A DNA stretch of 64,000 nucleotides from Georgenia muralis (GCF_003814705.1 NZ_RKRA01000001.1:3912776-3976775), one strand, 5' to 3'; positions 18,545-28,820 are shown, counted from the stretch's first letter. Program-made: numbers and translations. Notes: generated from the sequence alone by a model not told the origin.

Positions 18545-19048
18545 TTACCTGCTTGGCCCTTCTGACCGTTGCACCAAGAACTGCTGCAGGTTCTCGCCAA
18601 GGTAGCTGGAGCGAAGGACCAGCTCGTCGTCTCGTCGGCACACGAAGCCGTGCTCCCCGAGGAGCGCAACGACCTCCTTCTCACGGCTGGCTGGGATCTT
18701 GAGGTAGTCCCCGTTGAGCGTCGTCCGTACGACCTGGCCAATGTCCTCGCGGAGCTCTTCGGGGAACAGCTGCTGATCGAGCGCGTACTGCGTCGCCATC
18801 GGAGGCCAGTCGCCGTCGGCGAACGCCGCTGACTCCTCGACGTCGAACGCGGTGTCGTCGTCATCCTCGCTCTCCTCGTCGAATGGCAGCCAGGTGTGGC
18901 GACGTTCTACGGCACGGGCCTCACCGAGAGTGCGGGCGGCGGCCATCGCCTGCACCTCGGTGGCCATCTCGACTGCGACATCCTCAGGAAGGAACGCGAG
19001 ACTCTCGTGAAAGGGGTCGTAACCGTAGACGAGCGACGTGTGTGACAT
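18545..19048 (-). CDS. Hypothetical protein downstream of the HelD-like helicase
   Basis: This 167-residue protein begins MSHTSLVYGYDPFHESLAF. It has an acidic stretch in the middle (EESEDDDDTAFDVEES) and no motif I recognise. Its ATG follows AAGGGAG, and it starts 26 bases after the stop of the HelD-like helicase gene on the same strand, so the two are probably co-transcribed. A regulatory or accessory partner of the helicase is possible, but nothing in the sequence shows it. Confidence 0.6.
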   Translation of the reverse strand: MSHTSLVYGYDPFHESLAFLPEDVAVEMATEVQAMAAARTLGEARAVERRHTWLPFDEESEDDDDTAFDVEESAAFADGDWPPMATQYALDQQLFPEELREDIGQVVRTTLNGDYLKIPASREKEVVALLGEHGFVCRRDDELVLRSSYLGENLQQFLVQRSEGPSR

Positions 19049-19074
19049 CCAATGCTCCCTTGATTGCTTCGTGC

Positions 19075-21414
19075 CTACCGCGCGACGTCGTTGTCGAGCA
19101 GTCGAATCGCCTCACCGAGTGCATCCCGCCACAGCGCCGGCCCCACGGTGTCCCGGAGCTGCCCGAGCAGCTCCTGGGCCGCGAACTTCACCATCCTGCT
19201 CCGGGGGTCGTCGCCCAGGGGACCTCCCGAGCGGGTTGCCGCCTGGGCGTCTGCAGGTGCCGACACGGCGGCGTCCTGCTGCTCCTTCAGGACCGACTGC
19301 TCGATCGCCGTCGCCGGGTCATCAACCGCGCCGTCCTCGGGTTGCGTGCCGCCGAGTGCCGGGGACAGGGTTCCCGCCGGGTACACGATGTCCAGGTAGT
19401 GCGTGGTGCGGGTCATGGCGATGTAGAGCATCCGGTCGCCCTGTGGTCCGGACTCGGCGATCGCCGCTGGGTCGACGACCACCACGGCGTCGAACTCAAG
19501 ACCCTTCGCGGCGGGCGGACTCACGATGTTGATGGCCGCGGTCAGTCCCCCGCGGTCGGCATCGGACCACATGATTCCGGCCGACCTGAACGCTGCCTCG
19601 AGAGCCTCACGGCGGTTCGCCGGACAGACCACGCCGACGAAGTGCCCGCGGGCGCTGTGGTGCTTCACCGTTTCGAGCGTGGCCTCCGCCAGGTCGGCGC
19701 TGGCCGCGACCTCGTGGAGCTCCGGACCGGGCTCGACGTCGCGGACGATGACGCTCGGGAGGGTCTGCGCGTCCCGCTCGTCGAGGAGGTTGCTCGCGAG
19801 GGCGAGCACAGACCTCGGCACACGGTAGCCGTGGGTCAGAGACTCCCGTCGCACGGGCAACGGCGACTGAAGGATCTCGACGACGTCGTCCCAGGAGTCA
19901 CGCGCCCAGAACCCCGTCGACTGGGCGATGTCGCCGACGATCGTCATCGACCCGGTCCGCGAACGGAGCCGGATCGCGCTGAGCTGCATCGGTGAGAGGT
20001 CCTGCGCCTCGTCGACGACGATGTGCGCATAGTCGATGGGCTCGCCGGAGAGCTCGGCCTGGACCGCGTCAAGGAGGACGAGGTCCTCCTTGGACCAGCG
20101 CTCCTCGGAGAGCCGACCCGCCGGCGGACGCTGGAGGAGCTGTAGCTGGTCGACAGGGAATCCCGGCGGTGCGGCCGAGACGAGCCGCGCCAGGGAGCCG
20201 AAGAGGTCACGGAGGAACGCCTGGGCACTGAGCTGGGGCCACACTCGTTCGACAATCGCGTCGACCTCGACGGTCTGGAAGAGCTGCCGGGTGTCGCCGC
20301 GGTAGACCCCGCCGTCACGTTTGAGGGTCCTCGTGGCCTGTCCGGCCAAGAAGGCGAGCAGCTCCTCACGGAACCGCGACCGTCCGCGGTTGTAGGTCAT
20401 CGACCTCGTCCGGGCCACGATGGGCTGGACGTCGCGCTCCGTCACCTCGACGCTCCACGGGAACCCCTCGGCCTTGAGCCGAACGGGCTCCCGCAGCGGT
20501 CGGATCCGGTCCTGCAGGCCCTGGGAGATGATGTCGAGCATCCGGAGATCGCCCTTGACGCGAGCGACCTCACCGGACTCCTTGCGCGAGGCGCGCACCC
20601 CGGTCTCGAGCATCGAGGCGACGTCGGTCTGGACGACGTCGTTGTCACCGAGCTCGGGCAGCACCTGCTTGATGTATCGGGTGAACGTCGGGTTCGGCCC
20701 GACGACCAGGACATCGTCCGGGTCGAGCACGTCCATCGTCCGGCCCGCCGAGTAGTTGTAGAGCAGCCAGGAGACGCGGTGCAGGGCGACAGCCGTCTTC
20801 CCTGTCCCCGGGCCGCCCTGGATGATCAGCAGGGATTCCCGGGGAGAGCGGATCAACGCGCTCTGGGCGGCCTGGATGGTCTGGACGATCTGCCGCATCT
20901 CGGGAGTGCGCTGGCGGCCGAGGGCGTCGTTGAGAAGCTCGTCCTCACGGATCAGGACGGTGTCCGGGTTGTCGAGCTCGCTCAGCCGGTCGGCGATCTC
21001 GGCGAGCACTCGTTCGTCGAAGTCCACGATCGTGTTGGCCGTGGTCGTGAAGCTGACGATCCTGGCGACGTCGGCGGGCGCCTCAGGTGTCGCCTCCCGA
21101 AGCTTCATCACCCGAGGCGCCTGCCAGGGGTAGACGACGATGTCCCGGGCGTCGTCGGTGATGAGGTGCATCCCCACGTAGAACGTCTGCTCGTCGGTCG
21201 TCTCGTACTTGGCGAACGCGACGGCCTCCTCCGGAGAGCCGAGCGCACCGTTGCCGGCCGCCTTCAGCGCTGCCCCGTCCTTCGGGTTGGCCGCCGCCTT
21301 CCACTGCTCCGCCTGCCGGAGGCGCTTCGCCTCACGGTGATGGAACGCGTCGTCGAAGTACCTCTGCTCCTGGTCGAGCACACTCTGCCGTTCGGCGACG
21401 TCGGTCACACTCAT
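19075..21414 (-). CDS. helD: HelD-like UvrD-family helicase
   Basis: The 780-residue protein starts MSVTDVAERQ and has an N-terminal coiled-coil-like segment rich in Glu, Gln and Arg (about 5-45), as in actinobacterial HelD. It then has Walker A GGPGTGKT (about residue 200), Walker B VDEAQDLSPMQ, and late UvrD motifs such as SLTHGYRVPRS, AKGLEFDAVVVVDP and LYIAMTRTTHYL. HelD proteins bind RNA polymerase and help release it from nucleic acid; helicase IV is the DNA-acting relative. The ATG at 21414 is chosen over the longer frame because the family start lies there. It is divergent from zorA across 295 bases. It could be a chromosomal gene or part of the island. Confidence 0.8.
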   Translation of the reverse strand: MSVTDVAERQSVLDQEQRYFDDAFHHREAKRLRQAEQWKAAANPKDGAALKAAGNGALGSPEEAVAFAKYETTDEQTFYVGMHLITDDARDIVVYPWQAPRVMKLREATPEAPADVARIVSFTTTANTIVDFDERVLAEIADRLSELDNPDTVLIREDELLNDALGRQRTPEMRQIVQTIQAAQSALIRSPRESLLIIQGGPGTGKTAVALHRVSWLLYNYSAGRTMDVLDPDDVLVVGPNPTFTRYIKQVLPELGDNDVVQTDVASMLETGVRASRKESGEVARVKGDLRMLDIISQGLQDRIRPLREPVRLKAEGFPWSVEVTERDVQPIVARTRSMTYNRGRSRFREELLAFLAGQATRTLKRDGGVYRGDTRQLFQTVEVDAIVERVWPQLSAQAFLRDLFGSLARLVSAAPPGFPVDQLQLLQRPPAGRLSEERWSKEDLVLLDAVQAELSGEPIDYAHIVVDEAQDLSPMQLSAIRLRSRTGSMTIVGDIAQSTGFWARDSWDDVVEILQSPLPVRRESLTHGYRVPRSVLALASNLLDERDAQTLPSVIVRDVEPGPELHEVAASADLAEATLETVKHHSARGHFVGVVCPANRREALEAAFRSAGIMWSDADRGGLTAAINIVSPPAAKGLEFDAVVVVDPAAIAESGPQGDRMLYIAMTRTTHYLDIVYPAGTLSPALGGTQPEDGAVDDPATAIEQSVLKEQQDAAVSAPADAQAATRSGGPLGDDPRSRMVKFAAQELLGQLRDTVGPALWRDALGEAIRLLDNDVAR

Positions 21415-21709
21415 GCGGATCCTCTGACATACGGACAACGAATTACTGGATCCTAGGGCCACCGTATGACATCGCTCACGGAACTCGCGATGCGTCGCCC
21501 GAGCTCCGCCAATCTCGGCACGCCGTACCGTGAGTTCGCGCACGCCAAGCGACGCAGCACCGACTCGTTGCCACGGATCGGACCGATCGTGACTCGAAGT
21601 TGGACTTTTCCGTCCTGGCTGCGCGTATTCTCGGCGAATACTCCTGGGTCTATGGCATCGCTGCCGTGCCCCGCAATCCGGCAGCACCTGAAAGGCCCGT
21701 ACCCGAGCG

Positions 21710-23458
21710 ATGCAGGACTACGACCTCTGGGACATCTTCGCCCTGCTCATGCCCGACTTCGGCGCCCTGGGCCGTGGCGAGCTGGAGGGCCTGAGCGCTC
21801 TCGTCATCTTCATCATTCTCGCAATCACCCTCTGGTTCTTCGTGACGGTGTACGTGAAGAGGCGACGCGCGTTGCGCGACATCGCAGCGCTTCATCACCT
21901 CGTCGAAGACGTCCGCACCGACGATCTGGTCGTACGCCGGGAGGAGATCCGCGAACAGGCCGGCTCGGCCGCTTCCGAGCGGGTTCGTCATCTGTGGCGC
22001 GAGTTCGACGAGACCCTCGTCATGTCGCCCGACCACCTGCGGCTAGAGAACACGGTCGACGCCGAGCAGCTCTTCAACAGCCGCACCCTGGCATCCGAGC
22101 TGATGCACAACCGGGTTCTCTCGACGGTGCCGTCGATCCTGACCGCCGTGGGCGTGCTCGGCACGTTTGTCGGCCTGACGACCGGTCTGAACGGCATGGA
22201 GCTCGGGACTGACTCCTCGGCCGACGAGCTCAAGAGCGGCATCGACAACCTCATCGGCGGTGCGGCGGTCGCGTTCATGACGTCGGTGTGGGGTGTCGGC
22301 GCCAGCCTCCTGACCAACATCTTCGAGAAGGTCGCCGAGCGCCGTGTCGCCGACCGCCTGGGCCGCCTCCAGGACCACGTCGACGCTCTCTTCCTCCGCA
22401 TGGCACCCGAGCAGTCCCTCGTGAGCATCATGGACAGCTCACGCGAGACCTCGGTGGCGATGCAGGAGCTCCACGAGAAGATCGGCACCAAGCTGCAGGA
22501 GGCGGTCGAGGGCCTCTCGGCCGACATGCAGGAGGCGCTCACCCGGGCCATCGACACCGCGATGGCGCCGTCGATGGCGTCGCTCGCCGAGAACGCCGCC
22601 ACCCAGTCGAGTGCGGTGTTCGAACGCCTTGTCGAGAAGTTCACCGCCTCCTTCGAGCAGATCGGCACCAGCCAGGCCGAACGGCTCGACGCCGCGTCAG
22701 CCGGTGTCGCCACCTCCCTTGAGTCGATGTCGGGTGGCGTCACGTCGATGCTCGAGGACCTCAGGACGCACAGCGACAAGCAGATGACCGCGCAGGCGGA
22801 GCAGTCGGCCCTTTTCAGCACTCAGCTCGAGGAGCTCATGAGGTTGAGCGCACGTCAGAGCGAGATGCTCTCGGGTGCGCTCACGCAGATCGTCGGCAAC
22901 CTGGACACCGCGTCCGCGCGGATCGGTGCGTCCACCGCGAGCCTGGCGACCGCCACCGAGAACCTCCGGGAGACGGCAGCGATCTTCGCCAGCACGAGCG
23001 ACGAGATGCGTTCCATCATCGGTCAGAGCGCGGAGTCCCTCGAGCACATCAGCCAGGGCCACGAGCGCGCCGCGGCACTCCTCGACGGCCACTCGGAGCG
23101 GTTGAAGGAGCTCACGGTCACGAGCACCCGGGCGGGCACCGAGCTGCGCGGGGCGGCGGCCGACGCAACGAAGGGGTTCGAGTCCCTCAAGTCGCACCAG
23201 ACCCAGTTCCTCCAGGGACTCCGGCAGGAGGTCGCGGCTCTTGGCGAGCAGATGTCGGAATGGCTGATGGCGTACGCGGAGGCGGTCTCCGGGCAGCTCA
23301 CCGACCGGATGCAGCTGTGGAACCAGCACAGCCAGGAGTACGCCTCGCACATGCTCCGCACCGCCCAGGCGCTCTCGGACGTGGTCGACGAGATCGAGGT
23401 GAAGCACAGTGCAGCTAGCAGCCCGTCGCCGAACGGCGTCACGGCGGGACGACGCTGA
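21710..23458 (+). CDS. zorA: Zorya type I protein ZorA (MotA/ExbB-like motor subunit)
   Basis: The 582-residue protein has a first membrane segment at about residues 27-49 (LSALVIFIILAITLWFFVTV). Two further segments follow, around VPSILTAVGVLGTFVGLTTGL and LIGGAAVAFMTSVWGVGASLL, which form the MotA/TolQ/ExbB core. The rest, about residues 220-560, is a long helical tail rich in Ala, Glu, Gln and Ser. This is the ZorA design: a stator-like ion channel with an intracellular rod. ZorA and ZorB form a membrane complex in Zorya anti-phage systems, thought to sense envelope disturbance by phage and pass a signal to the cytoplasmic effectors. Its 3' end overlaps zorB by 50 bases. Confidence 0.93.
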   Translation: MQDYDLWDIFALLMPDFGALGRGELEGLSALVIFIILAITLWFFVTVYVKRRRALRDIAALHHLVEDVRTDDLVVRREEIREQAGSAASERVRHLWREFDETLVMSPDHLRLENTVDAEQLFNSRTLASELMHNRVLSTVPSILTAVGVLGTFVGLTTGLNGMELGTDSSADELKSGIDNLIGGAAVAFMTSVWGVGASLLTNIFEKVAERRVADRLGRLQDHVDALFLRMAPEQSLVSIMDSSRETSVAMQELHEKIGTKLQEAVEGLSADMQEALTRAIDTAMAPSMASLAENAATQSSAVFERLVEKFTASFEQIGTSQAERLDAASAGVATSLESMSGGVTSMLEDLRTHSDKQMTAQAEQSALFSTQLEELMRLSARQSEMLSGALTQIVGNLDTASARIGASTASLATATENLRETAAIFASTSDEMRSIIGQSAESLEHISQGHERAAALLDGHSERLKELTVTSTRAGTELRGAAADATKGFESLKSHQTQFLQGLRQEVAALGEQMSEWLMAYAEAVSGQLTDRMQLWNQHSQEYASHMLRTAQALSDVVDEIEVKHSAASSPSPNGVTAGRR

Positions 23459-24197
23459 CCCGTACTGGATCTCCTTCTCGGACCTGATGTCCGCGCTCCT
23501 GCTGATCTTCATCCTCGCGGTGGCCGTGCTCGTGCTGCAGCTGACCGAGCGGGAGCAGGCCCTGGCATCCGAGCAGGAGACCGCCGAGGAGCAGCGGGCA
23601 CGGTTCTCCAACCAGATCGTCACTCTGAGCCGCGCGGAGGAGATCCGCGCCGAGATGCTGCTCGAGGTCCAGGAGAACCTGCGCGCCCAGGGCATCGAGG
23701 TCACGGTCTCGGAGAACAACACGGTGCTCAGCATCCCGGCGCAGGTGCTGGGCTTCGACCCGGCCTCCTTCGAGATCAAGCCGGAGTACCGCGACGTCTC
23801 CCAGCGCATCGGCACCGCGATCGCGGACGTCATCGCCGAGGACGACCGCTACCGGTACCTCGACACGGTCTTCGTCGAGGGGCACACCGACAACCTCGCC
23901 TTCGGCGGTCTGGAGGGCACCGGCAACTGGGGCCTGTCCACCTTCAGGGCTATCTCGCTGTGGCGCCTCTGGGACGAGCAGCTGCCCGCGGACAAGCAGC
24001 TCGACTCCTTCCTCAGCGACGCGGGGAAGCCCCTGTTCTCCGTCAGCGGCTACGGCGAGACCCGTCCGCTGGTGGCGGAGCAGGGCACGGACGCGCAGAT
24101 GGCCCAGAACCGCCGGATCGACATCCGCTTCACCATCGTCCGACCGAGCGCGGACGAGCTCACCGAGATCCTCGAGCTCCTCCCCGAGGACTCGTGA
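23409..24197 (+). CDS. zorB: Zorya type I protein ZorB (MotB/OmpA-like)
   Basis: The 262-residue protein has one N-terminal membrane helix, SFSDLMSALLLIFILAVAVLV, with Asp25 at the position of the ion-carrying aspartate of MotB and ZorB. A helical linker follows, then a C-terminal OmpA-like peptidoglycan-binding domain with VEGHTDNLAF and SGYGETRP, ending NRRIDIRFT. It partners ZorA in the proton-driven membrane complex. The GTG start lies inside zorA in another frame and follows GAGGTGAAG, so expression is probably coupled. The stop TGA overlaps the GTG of zorC. Confidence 0.93.
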   Translation: MQLAARRRTASRRDDADPYWISFSDLMSALLLIFILAVAVLVLQLTEREQALASEQETAEEQRARFSNQIVTLSRAEEIRAEMLLEVQENLRAQGIEVTVSENNTVLSIPAQVLGFDPASFEIKPEYRDVSQRIGTAIADVIAEDDRYRYLDTVFVEGHTDNLAFGGLEGTGNWGLSTFRAISLWRLWDEQLPADKQLDSFLSDAGKPLFSVSGYGETRPLVAEQGTDAQMAQNRRIDIRFTIVRPSADELTEILELLPEDS

Positions 24198-25711
24198 AGC
24201 TTCGCCTGCCGCTCTCGCCCGCCCTGCCCGCGTGGCAGCCGGCCGACACGCTGGCGTGGGCGACCACCACCAAGAGAGCAGCGACCATCACCCAGCGGGT
24301 AGGTCAGGGACGGGACTTCCTCGCTCTCGTCACCGAGATCCGCAGGCTCGTCGAGAGCGGTGCGCTCGCCCACCTCGATGAGATGCTCGAGGAACGCCGG
24401 GCCGCGGCACGGGCGCTCCTGCACGTGTGGCAGCACGACGAGCGTCTCGCCCAGCGGTCGCTCGACGGCGACCGCGTCCGCCGACTGCTCCGCCATCAGA
24501 ACCCTAGGCCCACGTACCTCACCACGACCGGCCTCGCTGCCGTCCTCCTGAAGTACTTCGACGAGCTGGACTCGTGGACCCCGGGCCTCTTCGACGAGGT
24601 CTCGACGGCGACCGCGAGAGCGGTTCAGTCGCAGAAGACACGCAACGCCGCTCACGACCTGGTCGCGACGATGCGCAGCGAACCGCGGCTCTACCTCGAC
24701 AGGCAGGGCCCCGACCGGCTGGCCGAACGCCTCGTCGCGCAGAACCTCTCCCTGTCCGACCACGTGCGCCGCACCGGACTGCTGGGATTCGACGACGGCC
24801 GGTACGGCGAGCGCGTCCGACAGGCCTTCTACCTCACCCGCATCCGGCGTGCGGACCACACCACCTCCGGCCACGAGGTCCTCACCGAGGTTGCTGCGAA
24901 ATCCGTCAAGAACTCGCTCTCCGCCACCGCCGGCCGACTCTTCGGGCATGACCTCCTCGTCGCCCTCACTGACCGGACGTCGGGCACCCCGAGCGACGAG
25001 TGGCTCCAGGCCGTCATCGACATCGGTGGTGACCCCCGCCTGCGGCACACGCCCGACTGGAGCACGTGGTGGCAACGCCTGCCCCGGGAACTCGTCGACC
25101 GGGTGACGACGTGGCTGAGCGCAGAGGATCTGCGGCTCTTCCTCATGGCGGTCGAGAACTTCGGCAGGCAGGAGCGGGTGAGCGACCTCCAGAGACTCTT
25201 CCCGCCGCGCAAGAAGTTCCTCTGGGGTCTGTACGACAGCGGCCTCGTCAAGGAGACGCGTCTCATCCTCGGCACGAACGTGCGCAACTCCGTCGTCCGA
25301 CAGGTCGGGCGCCTCCGTACGGATGCGGCGAAGCTCGAGAACATGCCCAACACCGCCATCATCTTCGTTGACTGCGGCGACTTCCACATCGTCGAGGGGT
25401 CCCACCACTTCAAGATGTGGCTGTACGCGGGCCGGCCCGTGCCGCTCCTCACCGACCGTTCCAAGCAAAGGTTCACGGGCGACGACCTGCGCTACACCGT
25501 TCCGGTAGCCCACTCTCAGTCACATCCACTCGGGTACAACGCCCACGACGAGGTCACCCACAACGGGTTCTGGCAACGACGCGCGTTGGAGTTCCTCATC
25601 GAGAAGCACGGCTTCCCTGTGGAGCCCAGGGCGGTCCTCTCCCCCGAGGACTACGCGACCCTGAAGCACAAGTTCGGCCTTCCGGTACGACGCACGATGA
25701 GACGGCGGTAA
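24194..25711 (+). CDS. zorC: Zorya type I protein ZorC (EH-signature protein)
   Basis: The 505-residue cytoplasmic protein occupies the ZorC position and carries the conserved EH signature toward the C-terminus, visible as FVDCGDFHIVEGSHHFKMW. The body is Arg-rich and largely helical, with no enzymatic motif by eye. ZorC is required for Zorya defence and is thought to bind DNA and work with ZorD once the ZorAB complex has sensed infection. The GTG at 24194 overlaps the zorB stop by four bases (GTGA); the longer upstream frame would lie inside zorB and is not supported. zorD starts 3 bases after its stop. Confidence 0.88.
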   Translation: MKLRLPLSPALPAWQPADTLAWATTTKRAATITQRVGQGRDFLALVTEIRRLVESGALAHLDEMLEERRAAARALLHVWQHDERLAQRSLDGDRVRRLLRHQNPRPTYLTTTGLAAVLLKYFDELDSWTPGLFDEVSTATARAVQSQKTRNAAHDLVATMRSEPRLYLDRQGPDRLAERLVAQNLSLSDHVRRTGLLGFDDGRYGERVRQAFYLTRIRRADHTTSGHEVLTEVAAKSVKNSLSATAGRLFGHDLLVALTDRTSGTPSDEWLQAVIDIGGDPRLRHTPDWSTWWQRLPRELVDRVTTWLSAEDLRLFLMAVENFGRQERVSDLQRLFPPRKKFLWGLYDSGLVKETRLILGTNVRNSVVRQVGRLRTDAAKLENMPNTAIIFVDCGDFHIVEGSHHFKMWLYAGRPVPLLTDRSKQRFTGDDLRYTVPVAHSQSHPLGYNAHDEVTHNGFWQRRALEFLIEKHGFPVEPRAVLSPEDYATLKHKFGLPVRRTMRRR

Positions 25712-25714
25712 CAC

Positions 25715-28700
25715 ATGGGCCTGCGGGACATGCTTCGAGGCCTTGGCATGCGGCCGGACGAGACCGACGCCCCGATGCCGGGCTTCGACGTGACCTTCGA
25801 CGACGATGGCGCCAACTTCGTCACCACCGCGTCCGACCTCGAACTTCTCCGCCGTGGTCAGGGACAGCGCACCGCCCAGGAGCAGCACCTCGTGCTCGAG
25901 ATGCTCGCCGAGCAGGGCGCGGCGCGACCCCTGCCCAACGGCTTCGAGATGGACGCCGAGGACGTGGCGCGGCTGAGCGACGAGGAAGCCGAGATCGTCG
26001 GCCTCCCACCGAGGTTCCCCGGGACCTTCGTCGCCGAGGTCCGGTCCAACACCACGTCCCAGCGCTTCGCGGTCACCATCCTCGCCCACAGTGGTGCAAG
26101 TCCGCAGCCGTCGAACCGGCTGGGCCCCACGCTTCGCCTTGGATCGGCGACGTCCTACCGGCTCTCGCTGCCCGCTCTCCGCGCGCTGCGCGCGGTCGAG
26201 GAGCACAGCCGGCTCGACCTCGACGAGCGCACGGAGTCCCGAAACGTCCGCCTCGTCGCCGAGCTCCAGGGCGCGAACAGGCTGGCGGCGGAAGGTCCCG
26301 AGGAATCTCGCGACCCGAGCTTCCGCTTGAGCCTGGGCCACCTGGACTCGTGGAGCACCACCGTCCCCGAGTCGGTCGGCCTCGTCGTCGAGCCCGGCAC
26401 CGACGGTTCGCTCAAGGTCACCCCGGACCTCGGTACCGACGTCGACACGGCCACGCTGGACCGTCGGTGGCGCCAGCTCGACGAGGAGTCGGACACGGGG
26501 GTGCTGCGGGTCGACGACGAGCTCATCCTGCTCGAGGAGAAGCAGCTCGCCGGTGTCCGCAATGTTCTGTCGAACCGAACGATCCCGAAGCACCAGGTCC
26601 CGACCTTCCTCAAGGCCCCGGGCTCCTTCTTCGACACCGCTCTCGTCGATGTCGAGCTCCACTTCGGGGTCCGCGTCGCGGGCGTCGGAGTTGTCACCCA
26701 GTCGTTCGTCGAGGCGTCGGAGTCCGGGATCAGCTGGTTCGATGACGGCGCGACCGTCAAGCCGGCACGCGTGCTCCCCGACCTCATTCAGGACCTCGCT
26801 AGCCTGACCGCCGTCGAACGCGACGTCGACGAGGCGTGGACGGCGGGCCGGACGGTCGTGCCCGTCGCCGAGGAGCTGGTCGACGTCTCGGACCACGACG
26901 CGGTCCAGGAGGCGCTCGTCCTCACACGCGCTCGGCTTCGGCGCCAGCATGAGAGCCGGCCGCCCGCCGGCGCAAGGGAGCGCACTGTCGCCGTCGGCGT
27001 GGTGATCGGCGACGCCCTCCCGTTGACCGATCTGCTCCGGGCCAGGGTCGCGGACGTGTCACCCCCTCGGGCGGTGCCGTACGCCGACCTGCTGCGCGCG
27101 CCGTACCCCCACCAGCGCGAGGGCATCGAGTTGCTCTCAGCGCTGATGGCCGCATCACTCGACGGCGACGCCGACGCCCCGGACCGTGTCCAGGGCGCGT
27201 TGCTCGCGGATGACATGGGCTTGGGCAAGACCTACATGACGCTCGTCGCGCTGCGGGAGCTCATGGCCGCCCAGGACGCGCGCGACGAACGCCGTCCCAC
27301 GCTCGCGGTGCTCCCGGTCTCCCTCATCGAGAACTGGGAGGGCGAGCTGCGGGAGACGTTCGCCGGGCCGGTCTTCGACGACGTCGTCGTGCTGCAGAGT
27401 GGCCGGGACCTCGGCCGGTTCCGCATCGGGGGCGCGGGCCGCGAGACGTCGGCCATAGCGAGCAACGTCGGCAATGACGGCATGCTCCGTGAGGACGCCA
27501 TCCGCCTGTCGTTGCGGGTAGGCGACGCTCACGGCCCCGCCCGGCTCGACGTGCCGGGGCGACTCGTGCTCGCCACCTACGAGACGCTCGCCTCGTACCA
27601 GCTGTCCCTCGCCCAGGTCGACTGGGGTGCAGTCGTCTTCGACGAGGCCCAGAACATCAAGAACCCAGACGCGTTGCGGACCCGAGCCGCGAAGGGCCTC
27701 AAAGCCCGGTTCAAGCTGCTCGCGACCGGAACGCCCATCGAGAACAGCCTCCTCGACTTCTGGTGCCTGATGGACACGGCACAGCCAGGCCTCCTCGGTT
27801 CGTGGCCCACCTTCCAGGAGGCGTGGGTCACGCCGATGGACGGGGCGGACGGTGAACGCAAGGCCGAGCTGGGCCGTGGCCTCCGGGAGGAGGTGGGGCC
27901 GTTCATGCTTCGGCGGGTCAAGGAGGACCACCTGCCGGACCTGCCGACGAAGACGGTGCACAGCGGCGTCCCTGCACCCGGCACCGACATCGCTCACGAC
28001 CCCCGACTCGCCCTCACCATGCCCCCGCCTCAGCAGGCGGCGTACGACGCCCACGTGCAGGCGTTCCAGGCACGAGCGCAACGCAGCCAGGGTGCCGCGC
28101 TCAAGGCCATCCAGGCGCTGCGGGCCGTCAGTCTGCACCCCGACGCCCAGGGTGACTCGGCACTGGCGAAGGACCCGTCCGGTCTCGAGCTCTCCGCGCG
28201 CATGCGGGCGATGCTGCCGGTGCTCGACGACATCCGGTCCCGGGGCGAGAAGGTGATCATCTTCGTCGTCAACAAGAAGGTGCAGCAGCACCTCGCTCTC
28301 TGGCTGCACCAGCGCTACGGACTCCCGGTTCGGGTGGTCAATGGGGACACCGCCGCCGTGTCCAAGGGTGGCGGGGAGACCCGGCGTCGGATCATCCAGG
28401 ACTTCGAGGCCGAGCCCGGGTTCAACCTCATCATCATGTCGCCACTCGCGGTCGGGGTGGGCCTGACGATCGTGGGCGCGAACCATGCCATCCACCTCGA
28501 ACGCCACTGGAACCCCGCGAAAGAGGCCCAGGCGACGGACCGCATCTATCGCATCGGCCAGACGCGCCCTGTGCACGTCTACCTTCCCATCGCGCTCCAC
28601 CCGCACCACGACTCCTTCGACCTCAACCTGGACCGCCTGCTCCGGCAGAAGACCACGCTCAAGGACGCTGTCGTCGTGCCGGAAACCGTGGACGAGGCGG

Positions 28701-28732
28701 AGCTGGCAACCACGATGGGCCTGCTTGACTGA
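25715..28732 (+). CDS. zorD: Zorya type I protein ZorD (SNF2-family helicase)
   Basis: The 1005-residue protein has a C-terminal SNF2 ATPase. Motif I is LLADDMGLGKT (Lys505), motif II is VVFDEAQNIKN (Asp643), motif III is LLATGTPIENS, and motifs V-VI are SPLAVGVGLTIVGANH and ATDRIYRIGQTRPVH. The first 470 residues form an accessory region without a motif I can name; published type I ZorD proteins combine translocase and nuclease activity, but I cannot locate the nuclease residues here. It is the proposed DNA-degrading effector of the system. It ends the zorABCD operon, followed about 90 bases later by a GC-rich hairpin. Confidence 0.92.
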   Translation: MGLRDMLRGLGMRPDETDAPMPGFDVTFDDDGANFVTTASDLELLRRGQGQRTAQEQHLVLEMLAEQGAARPLPNGFEMDAEDVARLSDEEAEIVGLPPRFPGTFVAEVRSNTTSQRFAVTILAHSGASPQPSNRLGPTLRLGSATSYRLSLPALRALRAVEEHSRLDLDERTESRNVRLVAELQGANRLAAEGPEESRDPSFRLSLGHLDSWSTTVPESVGLVVEPGTDGSLKVTPDLGTDVDTATLDRRWRQLDEESDTGVLRVDDELILLEEKQLAGVRNVLSNRTIPKHQVPTFLKAPGSFFDTALVDVELHFGVRVAGVGVVTQSFVEASESGISWFDDGATVKPARVLPDLIQDLASLTAVERDVDEAWTAGRTVVPVAEELVDVSDHDAVQEALVLTRARLRRQHESRPPAGARERTVAVGVVIGDALPLTDLLRARVADVSPPRAVPYADLLRAPYPHQREGIELLSALMAASLDGDADAPDRVQGALLADDMGLGKTYMTLVALRELMAAQDARDERRPTLAVLPVSLIENWEGELRETFAGPVFDDVVVLQSGRDLGRFRIGGAGRETSAIASNVGNDGMLREDAIRLSLRVGDAHGPARLDVPGRLVLATYETLASYQLSLAQVDWGAVVFDEAQNIKNPDALRTRAAKGLKARFKLLATGTPIENSLLDFWCLMDTAQPGLLGSWPTFQEAWVTPMDGADGERKAELGRGLREEVGPFMLRRVKEDHLPDLPTKTVHSGVPAPGTDIAHDPRLALTMPPPQQAAYDAHVQAFQARAQRSQGAALKAIQALRAVSLHPDAQGDSALAKDPSGLELSARMRAMLPVLDDIRSRGEKVIIFVVNKKVQQHLALWLHQRYGLPVRVVNGDTAAVSKGGGETRRRIIQDFEAEPGFNLIIMSPLAVGVGLTIVGANHAIHLERHWNPAKEAQATDRIYRIGQTRPVHVYLPIALHPHHDSFDLNLDRLLRQKTTLKDAVVVPETVDEAELATTMGLLD

Positions 28733-28820
28733 TCAGGCGACACGGGTCTTGGACATCTCCTGACGCAGCAACGCGAATTGCTGCCGACCGGACCCACCGC
28801 AGCAACAGGCGACGCGTCGA

